A stretch of 64,000 bases of DNA, taken from positions 3,696,001 to 3,760,000 of the forward strand of contig NZ_CP071182.1 of assembly GCF_017298635.1 (NCBI RefSeq). Reading direction: 5' to 3'. A program made the position numbers and the translations under genes. Shown piece by piece: positions 1 to 9,102 of this stretch. The notes under the pieces are model-generated. The model did no database searches. It was given only the letters and a program-made list of their open reading frames with translations, and was not told the DNA's origin. Source of the stretch: Paenalicyclobacillus mengziensis. GTDB lineage: Bacteria; Bacillota; Bacilli; Alicyclobacillales; Alicyclobacillaceae. Every line of letters begins with the position of its first letter. Position 1 is the first letter of the stretch.

Positions 1-126
1 GGCCAGTCGATAGCTGAGAGCGGGGTCTGCCGCCATCGTACCACCAAGGATTGCACCCACTGTAAAGTTGAGAAACGCAGCAAAAATAAAACCCATCGGT
101 AGCCTGTATGCCTGCTGTATCTTCAC
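1..126 (-). CDS. N-terminal fragment of a membrane protein (runs off the window)
   Basis: Only the first 42 codons are inside the window. A GTG start lies at 124-126, preceded by a purine-rich stretch (GAGGGAAGG on the minus strand) about 9 bases upstream, and the frame stays open to the edge. The N-terminus begins MKIQQAYRLP and is followed by a hydrophobic stretch of about 20 residues (MGFIFAAFLNFTVGAILGG), so a first transmembrane helix or uncleaved signal is likely. It starts 24 bases after the Crp/Fnr gene on the same strand and may be co-transcribed with it. The family cannot be named from this fragment. Confidence 0.55.
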   Translation of the reverse strand, partial: MKIQQAYRLPMGFIFAAFLNFTVGAILGGTMAADPALSYRLA

Positions 127-149
127 TGCCGACCGCCTTCCCTCTCGTG

Positions 150-806
150 TCAGCGCGCTGCCCACTCGCGTTTCACTATCCACACGTCTTTTTTTCTGTC
201 GAGAATACCGTCGCGTCTCAGTTGGTTCCAGATGCGATTCACTGACTCACGGCTCATACCAACCATCTGAGCAAGTTCTGTATGTGTAACGGGCAGTTTC
301 AAGTGAATGCCATCTGTCTCCTCATGACCGTATTCTTCGCAAAAATGGCGCAACAAGGCTTCAACACGTTGGTGGGCATCAAACAAGGCCAATTCCTGCA
401 GTTTGCTCTGCAGTTGTCGAATGCGCTGCCCCATGATTCCCATCAGCCGTTTCATAATTTGCGGGTTCGTCGTCATTAATTCGTCGAGCCTGGTGCTTCG
501 AATCGACCATAAGGTAGCAGGGGTGAGGACCTCTGCCGTCCCTGGGTAAGGACTGTTGTCGAAAAAGCCGACGTGCGGAAACATCTGCGGCGGACCAATG
601 ATGTTGACAATTTGTTCGCGGCCTTCCTCGTCCACTTTAAATACCTTAATCAGACCTTTCTCTACAAAGTAAATCGCTTCTCTGGTCTGTCCTTCCATAA
701 ACACATATTCTCCGCGTTCATAGTGTCTCTCCACAGCCAATTCGGCGATCCGCTCAAGGTCCTCTCGGGGTAAGTCACGAAACAGCTCTACCTTGCTTAG
801 AAACAC
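150..806 (-). CDS. Crp/Fnr-family transcription regulator
   Basis: 218 residues with the two domains expected of this family: a cyclic-nucleotide-binding-type beta-barrel at about residues 15-125 and a winged helix-turn-helix at about 150-215 (core TELAQMVGMSRESVNRIWNQ). No N-terminal cysteine cluster is present, so it is not a classic iron-sulfur FNR; the ligand is unknown. The start is GTG at 804-806, with AGGGGAG seven bases upstream. A membrane-protein gene follows 24 bases downstream, and the malic enzyme gene upstream is separated by a terminator. Control of a respiratory or redox regulon would fit the oxidase genes nearby, but that is inference. Confidence 0.9.
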   Translation of the reverse strand: MFLSKVELFRDLPREDLERIAELAVERHYERGEYVFMEGQTREAIYFVEKGLIKVFKVDEEGREQIVNIIGPPQMFPHVGFFDNSPYPGTAEVLTPATLWSIRSTRLDELMTTNPQIMKRLMGIMGQRIRQLQSKLQELALFDAHQRVEALLRHFCEEYGHEETDGIHLKLPVTHTELAQMVGMSRESVNRIWNQLRRDGILDRKKDVWIVKREWAAR

Positions 807-881
807 AGTTTATCTCCCCTTCACCTGACTTCTCCAGAGTTTCGCTCATCACAGCCATGTGTCGCCATATCTCCATAATAA

Positions 882-911
882 TACAGTTCCCGGGCAAATC
901 CAGGAACTGTA
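882..911 (-). terminator. Terminator of the malic enzyme gene
   Basis: A 9-bp perfect stem (TACAGTTCC / GGAACTGTA) with a 12-base loop lies about 95 bases past the malic enzyme stop. Read on the minus strand it is followed by TTATTAT, which suits an intrinsic terminator. It also insulates the Crp/Fnr gene. Confidence 0.65.
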
Positions 912-1004
912 TCACACTCAACGATTTTGTTCAAATAAATCTTGTCCGAAGTTTGTCTGGCCAGCGCAGGTCTCGGGAAGCACTACTGAGGTCGTGTCAA
1001 ACGG

Positions 1005-2468
1005 TCACTGAGTGACATGCATGTCATCAAATTCATCCACAGTGTGACTTGAACCAGTGGTACTGAGACGTCTTCTTGCCACTCCTGTCTGAACCGCAGC
1101 TTCAGCAACGGCCTTACGAACGGATTCCACCACTTGAGGGTTAAACACGCTCGGGATAATATACTGCTCGTTCCGTTCCGCTTCGGGGACGCAATCGGCA
1201 ATCGCCTGAGCTGCTGCAAGCTTCATGGCTTCGTTAATCTCCTTGGCCCGAACATCGAGCGCGCCCCGGAAAATGCCAGGAAAACAGAGAACGTTGTTGA
1301 TCTGGTTCGGATAATCGGATCGTCCTGTCGCCATGACGCGAACATAAGGCTCGGCGACTTCGGGAAGGATCTCTGGTATCGGATTGGCCATTGCAAAAAC
1401 AATCGGGTCGGCAGCCATCGACTGAATGTCTTCTGCCGACACAATGCCCGGACCGGAAACGCCGATAAAAACGTCTGCTCCGTGCATGGCATCCGCAAGC
1501 GACCCCTTGCGTCCAGTGCGGTTGGTGTTCTCCGCATACCACTGCTTGATGGGGTTGTCGTACTGTTGTGTGGGGTCGATAATGCCCTTTCGGTCGCAGC
1601 CCACAATGTCCCGAACGCCTGCAGTCTGCAAAATTTTTGTACACGCGACACCCGCGGCACCAACGCCGGCAACGACAACATAGAGGTCTTCCATCTTCTT
1701 GCCGACAATCTTCAGTGCGTTCAGCAAACCCGCCATCATGACAACCGCCGTTCCGTGTTGGTCGTCATGAAAGACAGGAATGTCGAGTTCTGCGCGCAAT
1801 CGGTCCTCGACTTCAAAGCATCGAGGGGAAGAGATGTCCTCTAGATTGATGCCGCCAAATACGGGTGCAATCGCTTTCACAATCCGCACAATTTCATCAG
1901 GGTCCTGGGTGTTCAGGGCAATCGGAAAGGCATCGAGATCGGCAAATTGCTTGAACAGCATCGCCTTGCCCTCCATAACTGGCAGGGCAGCTTCCGGGCC
2001 AATGTCGCCGAGCCCGAGTACGGCGGAACCGTCTGTCACAACTGCCACGGTGTTGCGTTTGATGGTCAGTTGAAACACCTTGCTCTTGTCTTCGTTAATG
2101 GCCTCGCAAATTCTTGCCACACCCGGCGTGTAGACCATCGACAGGTCGTCGCGGTTTTTGACTGGCATTTTCAGCGCAGTACCAATTTTGCCCCCGAGGT
2201 GAAGCAAGAAGGTCCGGTCGGAGTAGTTTAGAACCTGGACTCCTGGACGATTCTGCAGGGCTGCAACCACCGCTTGCCGTTCTGCGTCACTGCGGACTAA
2301 GACTGTGATGTCACGGACGGAAAAGTCCGGCTCCACATGGTGCATGTCCATCGCCACAACGTCACCGCCGGCGTGAGAAATCGCGGAATACGTGTCGCTG
2401 AACAGGGTTCCTGTCTCAATACGCAACCGAAATACCACGTGAAATCCACTCTTCGTGTAACTCGCCAC
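1005..2468 (-). CDS. NAD(P)-dependent malic enzyme with N-terminal ACT domain
   Basis: 487 residues. Malic enzyme converts malate to pyruvate and CO2 while reducing NAD(P), linking the TCA cycle to pyruvate. Residues 8-85 form an ACT-type regulatory domain. The catalytic part follows: the Tyr-containing VYTPGVARIC near 112, the VVTDGSAVLGLGDIG segment near 140-155, the metal-site segment FHDDQHGTAVV near 235, and a Rossmann GVGAAGVA near 270. The start is GTG at 2466-2468 with GGGGTGG upstream. An ACT-malic enzyme of this size is usual in bacilli. The effector of the ACT domain cannot be read from sequence. The gene stands alone between a terminator and a divergent kinase gene. Confidence 0.92.
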   Translation of the reverse strand: MASYTKSGFHVVFRLRIETGTLFSDTYSAISHAGGDVVAMDMHHVEPDFSVRDITVLVRSDAERQAVVAALQNRPGVQVLNYSDRTFLLHLGGKIGTALKMPVKNRDDLSMVYTPGVARICEAINEDKSKVFQLTIKRNTVAVVTDGSAVLGLGDIGPEAALPVMEGKAMLFKQFADLDAFPIALNTQDPDEIVRIVKAIAPVFGGINLEDISSPRCFEVEDRLRAELDIPVFHDDQHGTAVVMMAGLLNALKIVGKKMEDLYVVVAGVGAAGVACTKILQTAGVRDIVGCDRKGIIDPTQQYDNPIKQWYAENTNRTGRKGSLADAMHGADVFIGVSGPGIVSAEDIQSMAADPIVFAMANPIPEILPEVAEPYVRVMATGRSDYPNQINNVLCFPGIFRGALDVRAKEINEAMKLAAAQAIADCVPEAERNEQYIIPSVFNPQVVESVRKAVAEAAVQTGVARRRLSTTGSSHTVDEFDDMHVTQ

Positions 2469-2806
2469 TATTGTCCACCCCTTCTCCGATTCGTTCTAAA
2501 TTCGATAATATCAAACTTTCTGTTTTTCATGATGTTTTGATGTGTATGCAATTAATACGACAAAACCAACTCGATCTCCTTGCAAATCCGACCTTATTTA
2601 CGTCTAAATTCCGAAAACAGCGCGGTATATGGCGAAAATCGATTGACGGAAACACTGTCTTGTGCGACAGTTAGGATGACTTAATTTAGTTATTTTGGAC
2701 TATAACAAAGGTGGTACGTTTGTACCATTTGATGTTGTGTCCCTCCATAAGTCAGTTAGGCCAGATGAGTTCTCGATATAAATACATCCTGAAGGAGAAC
2801 CAGCCC
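2469..2806. other. AT-rich divergent intergenic region
   Basis: No gene is seen. The region is clearly AT-richer than its surroundings and should hold divergent promoters for the malic enzyme and kinase genes. A weak candidate for the kinase is TGACTT (2677-2682) with TATAAC (2701-2706), 18 apart. Two small inverted repeats occur: ACTGTC/GACAGT at about 2655-2672 and TGGTAC/GTACCA at 2712-2727. No convincing Spo0A or CcpA box was found. Confidence 0.4.
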
Positions 2807-3922
2807 ATGCTGAAAGACGCAATCCGTACGATGGAGGACGCCCTCAAGCAGATTAGTGATATTAACTTTGCACTTGACGAGGCCTTGATTGTCGCCATCA
2901 CAGATGTTCGCGGCAATATCATCTTCGCAAACAGCAAATTTTGCGAGATCTCGAAGTACAGCCTCAACGAGTTGCTCGGCCAAAATCATCGTATTATCAA
3001 CTCCGGTTACCACCCGAAAGAGTTCTTCCGCAATATGTGGCGCACCATTGCACGCGGCGAGATATGGCGTGGTGAAATCCGGAACCGTGCAAAAGACGGG
3101 TCATTCTATTGGATGGATACTACCATCGTTCCTTGTCTCGACACCAACGACAAACCCTATCAATACGTCTCGTTTCGCATTAATATCACAGAACGGAAAC
3201 GTGCTGAGGAGTTTTTGCGTCGATCCGATAAAATTTCTGCTGTTGCACAACTCGCCTCAGGTATTGCCCACGAAATCAGGAACCCTTTGGCTGCGCTCAA
3301 ATGGTCTGTGCAACTGATTCAAGCCGACAATGCGGACAGCAAACAACAGGTGGAACTGATGATTTCAGAGATAGACCGCATCGATTCCATTGTGAGCGAA
3401 TTCATGCTGCTGTCGAAGCCCGAAAAATCACACGGTCTTCAACTCGGTCAACATGAAATCAAACCAATTCTGGAGTCCGTGGCGAATCTCATGCGCTATC
3501 AAGCAAACCGGACCCGTGTCAACCTTGAACTTGAAGTACGTGCTCCGCTTAACCCTGTCACGTGCGACCCCAATCAGTTGAAACAGGTGTTCATCAATCT
3601 GGTGAAAAATGCCATTGAGGCGATGCCAGATGGCGGTCGTTTGCTCATCTCTGCTGTTCCTGGAAAGGACGAACAGAGTGTGGTGATTCGCGTTTCAGAT
3701 GAGGGCATGGGAATTCCGCACGAACTGCTGCCGAAAGTTGGTGAACCGTTCTATACCACGAAAGACAAGGGTACAGGACTTGGACTCATGGTCTGCCACC
3801 AAATCATTGAATCTCACCATGGCCGCATGTCCATTGACAGCGAGCTCAATGTCGGGACGACCATCGAAGTCGAACTTCCCGCTGTTGCTCAGACGGCCAT
3901 CGGTCACGAGCAGTCAGTTTAG
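2807..3922 (+). CDS. Soluble PAS-domain sensor histidine kinase (sporulation-kinase type)
   Basis: 371 residues from the ATG at 2807, chosen because GAAGGAG lies nine bases upstream; a GTG at 2711 would add 32 poorly supported residues. A single PAS domain at about residues 25-135 contains the NGYHP-like and NITERKRAEE signatures typical of PAS/PAC. The phosphoacceptor is His155 in AHEIRNPLAALK. The ATP-binding domain shows the N box (LVKNAIEAMPDGG), G1 (DEGMGIP) and G2 (TKDKGTGLGL). No transmembrane segment is seen, so it senses a cytoplasmic signal. No response regulator is adjacent. Orphan kinases like this feed the Spo0 phosphorelay in bacilli, so a sporulation role is plausible but unproven. 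Confidence 0.88.
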   Translation: MLKDAIRTMEDALKQISDINFALDEALIVAITDVRGNIIFANSKFCEISKYSLNELLGQNHRIINSGYHPKEFFRNMWRTIARGEIWRGEIRNRAKDGSFYWMDTTIVPCLDTNDKPYQYVSFRINITERKRAEEFLRRSDKISAVAQLASGIAHEIRNPLAALKWSVQLIQADNADSKQQVELMISEIDRIDSIVSEFMLLSKPEKSHGLQLGQHEIKPILESVANLMRYQANRTRVNLELEVRAPLNPVTCDPNQLKQVFINLVKNAIEAMPDGGRLLISAVPGKDEQSVVIRVSDEGMGIPHELLPKVGEPFYTTKDKGTGLGLMVCHQIIESHHGRMSIDSELNVGTTIEVELPAVAQTAIGHEQSV

Positions 3923-3939
3923 ATTTTCCCAAGAGAAAG

Positions 3940-3997
3940 GGCTCCATGTGTACCATGGAGCCAAATAGGGGATCACTTACACAAAGTGATTGTTTAT
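3940..3997 (+). terminator. Paired hairpins downstream of the kinase gene
   Basis: Two hairpins follow the kinase stop: GGCTCCATG/CATGGAGCC with a 5-base loop (3940-3962), then ATCACTT/AAGTGAT with a 5-base loop (3972-3990) followed by TGTTTAT. They sit between converging genes and probably terminate in both directions. Confidence 0.6.
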
Positions 3998-4046
3998 AGG
4001 TTAACTGGCGACAATGCATAAGATCAACAGAAAATTTCATACAACT

Positions 4047-4517
4047 TTAAATTTCCCGGCAGGAAATCTTGACAGCCCTTTCGATTTCCTCGTAACTTGT
4101 GCAACGACAAATATTGGATTCCAGCCATTCTTTGATGACCTCGCTATTAGGCTCCTCGTATTGACACAGAAGTGCATGGACATTCATCAGAAAACCCGGC
4201 GTACAGTAGCCGCATTGAAATGCAAAGCACTCGGTAAAGGCCTTCTGAATCGGTGCCCTATGAAGCCCTTCCACAGTTGTTACGGCGTGCCGTTCTGCCT
4301 CTACGGCAAGCATGATGCAGGCTTTGTAAGGTTGACCATCTACGAGCACAGTACAGGCGCCGCAGTCTCCATTTTCGCACCCTGGCTTCGCTCCGGTCAG
4401 CCCGCAATGCACGCGCAACACATCGAGCAGTGTATCTGCAGGACGAATCTCGATGTTCCGTAGCTCATGATTGACCATCAATGCAACGTCCCGTCGATGA
4501 ACTGGCAAAGGCATCAT
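4047..4517 (-). CDS. Molybdenum hydroxylase small subunit, 2Fe-2S (xanthine/CO dehydrogenase family)
   Basis: 156 residues, matching the two-cluster iron-sulfur subunit of the xanthine dehydrogenase family. The plant-type ferredoxin domain has Cys47, Cys52, Cys55 and Cys67 (CENGDCGACTVLVDG). The C-terminal helical domain carries the second cluster through Cys102, Cys105 (QCGYCTPGF), Cys137 and Cys139 (NICRCTSY). It passes electrons from the molybdenum site to the FAD subunit. It is last in a large-medium-small operon; its ATG start overlaps the stop of the FAD subunit (ATGA), implying coupled translation. The final acceptor and substrate are not evident. Confidence 0.93.
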   Translation of the reverse strand: MMPLPVHRRDVALMVNHELRNIEIRPADTLLDVLRVHCGLTGAKPGCENGDCGACTVLVDGQPYKACIMLAVEAERHAVTTVEGLHRAPIQKAFTECFAFQCGYCTPGFLMNVHALLCQYEEPNSEVIKEWLESNICRCTSYEEIERAVKISCREI

Positions 4518-5365
4518 CTCCCAAGCTCTAGAAGTACCTTTAAGAGCAAATCCCGAAGAACAAACAACCGGTACTCTCGCGAAGCCTCGTAGTCATCGAG
4601 AATTTCTCCTTGCGGTATGCGCTGCAGTGCATTTTCGACGCGCGCTTCCCTGCTTGCGTTGTCTCGATTCAGTGCTTCCTCGATAGCGAGCGAGCGAAAC
4701 GGGAAGTCTGTCACGCCACTGAATGCGACGCGAATTTGTCCGCGCCAGCGGATGGCGGCAACCGTCACAATCGGATACCCGACTTCACCTATCTTCCGCC
4801 TTTTGATATGCACAAAAGGTGCGTGACAAGCTCTTTCGTCTGTGGCGATTTGTACGAGGAACTCGCCAGATGAGAGTTGAAGCTTTTTGCGAAAGGCCTG
4901 CATCATCGGCAGCTCGCGGGATCCGCTTGGCCCAACAAGCCGAACAAGACTGTCGCAAACGAGAAACGGAAGCACGGCTTCACGGTAAAAGATTTGACCG
5001 CAAATGTTTCCCCCAAGCGTGATTTTGTTTCTCGCAGTCCGATCCGCTATCTCCGCCACGGTCCTTTGCAACAGCGGAAATTCACGTTCCAACAGCGGAT
5101 CATCCGTGAGCGTGGTGAGCGGGATATTGGCTCCTGTGACCAGCGAATGGCGAGATTCAGAGATTTGTAGAACTCTTGTTTGCAAAATCCCCTTGGTGTC
5201 AATGACGACGTCAGGGTGAACAAGGCCCAACCTGGCAAACGTGATGATCTCCGTTCCACCTGCATAATAAATGGGAGCGAGGTTAGCCTCGATGGCCTTT
5301 GTGTAGTGGAAAACCGTATCCTGGAGTGATTTTGTCGCGACGTAATCGAAATCAATCGGGAGCAT
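4514..5365 (-). CDS. Molybdenum hydroxylase FAD-binding subunit
   Basis: 283 residues, the medium subunit of the hydroxylase. FAD-binding signatures of the CoxM/XdhC-type family are visible: YYAGGTEIIT near residue 33-42 and the TLGGNICGQ motif near 116-124, with the CO-dehydrogenase-like C-terminal domain at about 175-280. It accepts electrons from the iron-sulfur subunit and reduces the external acceptor. The ATG start has GAGGAGGG eight bases upstream and lies inside the end of the large-subunit gene (14-bp overlap). The length is normal for the family. Confidence 0.92.
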   Translation of the reverse strand: MLPIDFDYVATKSLQDTVFHYTKAIEANLAPIYYAGGTEIITFARLGLVHPDVVIDTKGILQTRVLQISESRHSLVTGANIPLTTLTDDPLLEREFPLLQRTVAEIADRTARNKITLGGNICGQIFYREAVLPFLVCDSLVRLVGPSGSRELPMMQAFRKKLQLSSGEFLVQIATDERACHAPFVHIKRRKIGEVGYPIVTVAAIRWRGQIRVAFSGVTDFPFRSLAIEEALNRDNASREARVENALQRIPQGEILDDYEASREYRLFVLRDLLLKVLLELGR

Positions 5366-7694
5366 CCCAGCGCCCTCCTCGTAAACGCCAGAGAAGTTCC
5401 GGCGTCATCGGCAGTTGATTGACCTCAACTCCGGTTGCTAGCGTCAGCGCGTTTGCAAGTGCCGCCGGCATGCCGATGAGCCCATGCTCACCAAGCCCGC
5501 GTACGCCAAAGGGGGCACTGTGATGCGGAGTCAATACGAAATCTACTTCATAAAACGGCTGGTCTCCATAGCGATGAATCGGATAAACGCGCAACTGCCC
5601 ATTCGTCACCCTCCCTGACGCATCGTAGACGAACCCTTCACGGCTCGCCAAACTCAGCCCCATGTTCATCGCACCCTTGACTTGACCCAGTGCAAGTTCC
5701 GAGTTGGCGACAGCCCCCGCGTCGACCACTGTCACTGCCCGAATCACGCGGTAGGAAAAGTCATGCGGAAAGTATTCGATTTCAACCCCCGAAGCAGCAA
5801 TCGTCCACTCAGGCCCTGGTACTCCCTGTCCTGTCTCAAAGTCAATTGATTTCACGCCTTCAATGGTGTAACTGCCCCGTCCGACGACCATACGGCCAAC
5901 GGCAGTGCCATCCGGAAAGACATAGCCGCGCGACAGCTCACCAATTGGGATGTGCTGTTCTCGGTGGCGGCAGCTTGCAAATCCGTCTTCAATCTCGACG
6001 TCTTCCGGATTGCAGCGAAGGACGACCGCTGCCGTTTGCGCCAGTTGACGAACGGCATCTTTGGCTGCACGTACAGCTGCGTTGCCACCGAGCAAAGTGC
6101 CGCGACTCGCTACAGTCTTCCAATGCTCAGGATGTACCTTGGTGTCGACCTCAAACACGACGTCCACTGCTTCGGGTCCCATACGAAATACTTCGGCCAC
6201 CATCTGTGCGAGCGCTGTCTTCGTCCCCTGTCCGATTTCCACTACGCCACAAACCAGCGTCACCCGTCCGTCTCTGTCGAGCAGAACGACAGCGCCCGAA
6301 CTGGCATTCGGCGGCGTACTTGACGTCTTCCAGACGGCCGCAATGCCTTTCGCACGAAGACCCGACGGTATGTCCTCAACCACCGCCCCTTGCCAGCCGA
6401 GTCGCTGTTGTAGACGAGTGAGACATTCCGGCAAGTTTCCAACTGAGCTTCGCGTAAGTTTTGTCTGTGTAGGCGTTGTGTCACCAGGGCGAATCGCATT
6501 TTGCATGCGAAACTGGAGCGGATCGACCGCTAATTTTTTCGCCAACTCGTCCATCGCTCGCTCCATGACAAGGGTCTGCTCTGGGTGACCAAAGCCTCTG
6601 TAAGAAGTGGTCGGAGGGTGGTTCGTATACATCGAGTAGGCGTTGCAAAGTACGTTGTCAATGCGATACGGCCCTGTACAGTCCTGAGCCGCAGCCCGGG
6701 TCACAATGACCCCTCGGTCCGAATAGCCGCCGCAGTCAAACCAATAAGTAATGTCTGCAACCAAGATGCGCCCATCGCGGCTCGCGCCAAGACGGATGGT
6801 CGATTCAAGACCAATGTGACCTGGCAGCGTCATCATGTCCTGCTCACGCGTGCACCTGATTTTGACTTTACGTCCCCCCACCGCTTTTGAAGCCGCCACC
6901 GCAAGGGGTTCAATATAAAGGCTGGACTTTCCGCCAAACCCGCCGCCTACAAACGGAACATGAACGCGAACATCCGACTCGCGGACATCAAACGTGTCTG
7001 CAATCAGGCCAGGAATGGAATAAGGCGATTGCGTGGAACTCGTTATTTCGATCTCGCCGCGAGGGAGAACCTCTGCGATGACACAGCGGGTTTCCATGGC
7101 CGCATGATGCGCCTGCGGAAACGAGACATGACACTCGACGGTCATATCGCAACGCGCCCACATCTCAACGGGATGTCCTTTATAAATTCGAATGTGGGTT
7201 GCGACATTCGTACCAGATTTGGGATTGGCTTCGTCAGTCCAGTGATATCGACCAAGGTTGGGGTGCACGAGTGGGGCGCTTGTTGCAAAAGCGAGGCTCG
7301 GTGACTGTACGCCAGGCAGCACATCGTAGTGAATCTCTACGAGTAAAGCGGCAGCCATGGCTTGATATAACTCATCTGCGATAACAATAGCTACCGGCTC
7401 CCCTGCATAGCGGACTTTGTCGAGGGCGATAATGGGTCGATCCGCAATCGGATCGCCGGTAAGCTTTGGACAGTCGTAGCCGGTTACGACAGCGCGTACA
7501 CCGGCTGCCGACAAGGCTCGAGATTTGTTTACGGAGACGATACGGGCATGTGCTTGTGAACTGGTCACAATGACCCCGTGCAGAACGTCCGAGTCAGGCA
7601 GGTCATCGGCATACCTCGCCTGACCAGTGACTTTCTCCTCTGCATCCTTGCGCAGAACGCCAAGGCCAAACGCCTTCGTTTTGGTACGGGACAC
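5352..7694 (-). CDS. Molybdenum hydroxylase large subunit, molybdopterin-binding
   Basis: 780 residues, the catalytic molybdenum-cofactor subunit. Family signatures are VGGGFGGKSS near residue 250, SYRGFGHPEQ near 365 and a C-terminal GLGEHGLIG, whose glutamate corresponds to the catalytic base. The CO dehydrogenase active-site loop (AYRCSFR) is absent and SYRGFG replaces it, so this is a hydroxylase of the xanthine, nicotinate or aldehyde kind, not CO dehydrogenase. The GTG start has AGGAGG nine bases upstream. It is the first gene of the operon; no cofactor-insertion gene (XdhC/MocA type) is nearby. Substrate unknown. Confidence 0.92.
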   Translation of the reverse strand: MSRTKTKAFGLGVLRKDAEEKVTGQARYADDLPDSDVLHGVIVTSSQAHARIVSVNKSRALSAAGVRAVVTGYDCPKLTGDPIADRPIIALDKVRYAGEPVAIVIADELYQAMAAALLVEIHYDVLPGVQSPSLAFATSAPLVHPNLGRYHWTDEANPKSGTNVATHIRIYKGHPVEMWARCDMTVECHVSFPQAHHAAMETRCVIAEVLPRGEIEITSSTQSPYSIPGLIADTFDVRESDVRVHVPFVGGGFGGKSSLYIEPLAVAASKAVGGRKVKIRCTREQDMMTLPGHIGLESTIRLGASRDGRILVADITYWFDCGGYSDRGVIVTRAAAQDCTGPYRIDNVLCNAYSMYTNHPPTTSYRGFGHPEQTLVMERAMDELAKKLAVDPLQFRMQNAIRPGDTTPTQTKLTRSSVGNLPECLTRLQQRLGWQGAVVEDIPSGLRAKGIAAVWKTSSTPPNASSGAVVLLDRDGRVTLVCGVVEIGQGTKTALAQMVAEVFRMGPEAVDVVFEVDTKVHPEHWKTVASRGTLLGGNAAVRAAKDAVRQLAQTAAVVLRCNPEDVEIEDGFASCRHREQHIPIGELSRGYVFPDGTAVGRMVVGRGSYTIEGVKSIDFETGQGVPGPEWTIAASGVEIEYFPHDFSYRVIRAVTVVDAGAVANSELALGQVKGAMNMGLSLASREGFVYDASGRVTNGQLRVYPIHRYGDQPFYEVDFVLTPHHSAPFGVRGLGEHGLIGMPAALANALTLATGVEVNQLPMTPELLWRLRGGRWDAPD

Positions 7695-7860
7695 GCGTCT
7701 CCGCCTCCTGTACGTTCATCTGGCGCAAAGCAGGGCCCATTCGTTTCGTTTCCACGTATCATTTCCAAGGTATATCTGAACTTCGATGGTCTGTGACCTC
7801 ACATATCTATGATAAACTGCGGTTGTCTTATGAACCTTGTGCGCCGAATGGACTAGAAAT

Positions 7861-7946
7861 CCACCTGACTATTCGTCCAGTTGACCAGTAGGCCCATATG
7901 ACCAGTATCCCCCATGATCAATAGTCCAGGTGGGGTCAATAGTCCA
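7861..7946. repeat. Small repeat cluster overlapping the 3' end of cydB
   Basis: An interrupted inverted repeat (CCACCTGACTATT at 7861-7873 against AATAGTCCAGGTGG at 7920-7933) encloses short direct repeats: TGACCAGTA twice, and TCAATAGTCCA at 7918-7928 and again at 7936-7946. The last copy includes the final cydB codons and stop. On the minus strand the structure ends in ATTTCT and may act as a terminator. The remaining space up to the hydroxylase start holds no gene. Confidence 0.5.
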
Positions 7947-8949
7947 AGGGGCCACCTGGTTTCAAGCGACGACGAAACACCCAATATGCCCAAGCTTGAT
8001 AGACCAATACGATGGGTAGCAGACTCAGTGCGACGACGGTCATTACCGTCAATGAGTAGTGCCCACTCGCTGCGTTATAGATGGTGAGATTCCAATCGGG
8101 GTTTAATGAACTAATCATGACGCGAGGAAACAGGTCATAGAAGACGGTTGCAGTCGAACACACAATGGTCAAGGCACTGAGCAAAAACGCCCACCCATCG
8201 TGCTCTGTATAAATGAGAAAGGGCACCGACAAAAGAGCCATGCCAGCTAGAACCGGCAGACTACCGGGATCGAGCCCGACCTTTTGAAAGAGGTCCGTTT
8301 CAAAATAACTGTAAATGACAAACAGGAACATCGCGATGGTGGTCCATACCCCGATGTTCTTGGCTGCGGCTCTCGCCCTCTCACGCAACCTTCCGGACAT
8401 GCGCAAAGTCAAAAACAGTGCTCCGTGAAGCAGACAAAGCAATGCCATGGCAACCCCACCAAGTACAGTAAAGGGACTAATCAAATTCCAGAAAGTGCCG
8501 ACGTAGTTCATGTGAGCGTCAATTGGCACGCCTTTCATCAGGTTTGAGAGGGCCACCCCCCATAAAACAGGTGGCAGGAGACTGCCAACGCATGCGGCGT
8601 AATCCCAGAACCCTCGCCATCTCGCATGGCTCAACTTGCTCCGAAATTCAAAGGCAACGCCTCTCGCCATCAGAGCGAGGAGGAGGACGAACAACGCAAC
8701 ATAGAAGCCGCTAAAGAGTGTCGCGTACCAGTTTGGAAACGCGGCAAACATGGATGCTCCTGCTGAAATAAACCAGACTTCATTCGCATCCCAAAACGGA
8801 CCAATGCTGTTGATAAGTAATCTCTTCTCTTCGTCTGTCTTACCTAAAAACGGAACCAGAATACCGACTCCAAAGTCAAACCCTTCTAATACAAAGAAGC
8901 CCGTAAACAGCACCGCAATGATAATAAACCACAGCGCATTCAGACTCAT
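7936..8949 (-). CDS. cydB: Cytochrome bd ubiquinol/menaquinol oxidase subunit II
   Basis: 337 residues from the ATG at 8947-8949, chosen because GGAG lies eight bases upstream; a GTG nine bases earlier sits directly on that site. About nine hydrophobic segments are visible. The family N-terminus is clear (LEGFDFGVGILVPFLGK, then GPFWDANEVWFISAGASMF). CydB pairs with CydA to form the membrane quinol oxidase that reduces oxygen to water with high affinity. It lies 153 bases downstream of cydA. No cydCD heme/thiol exporter genes follow. Confidence 0.95.
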   Translation of the reverse strand: MSLNALWFIIIAVLFTGFFVLEGFDFGVGILVPFLGKTDEEKRLLINSIGPFWDANEVWFISAGASMFAAFPNWYATLFSGFYVALFVLLLALMARGVAFEFRSKLSHARWRGFWDYAACVGSLLPPVLWGVALSNLMKGVPIDAHMNYVGTFWNLISPFTVLGGVAMALLCLLHGALFLTLRMSGRLRERARAAAKNIGVWTTIAMFLFVIYSYFETDLFQKVGLDPGSLPVLAGMALLSVPFLIYTEHDGWAFLLSALTIVCSTATVFYDLFPRVMISSLNPDWNLTIYNAASGHYSLTVMTVVALSLLPIVLVYQAWAYWVFRRRLKPGGPLDY

Positions 8950-9102
8950 CGCAACCACTCCAACTCATAAACTCGCCTAACGGCTTTTATGAACGGGCTC
9001 ATCTTCATGAACCTTCTCGCTGTCCCGTCATTCACTTGTTTTTCTAGGTAGTTCCTTCGAATTCGCAACCAACCCTGACGCTCACCTTGACGCTCATCTC
9101 AC

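Noticed and set aside
1134-1844. Long plus-strand frame inside the malic enzyme gene
   Set aside because: The malic enzyme on the other strand carries all family motifs; the plus-strand translation is Cys/His/Arg-rich and random in look.
4047-7694. Aerobic carbon monoxide dehydrogenase
   Set aside because: The large subunit lacks the AYRCSFR active-site loop with its catalytic Cys.
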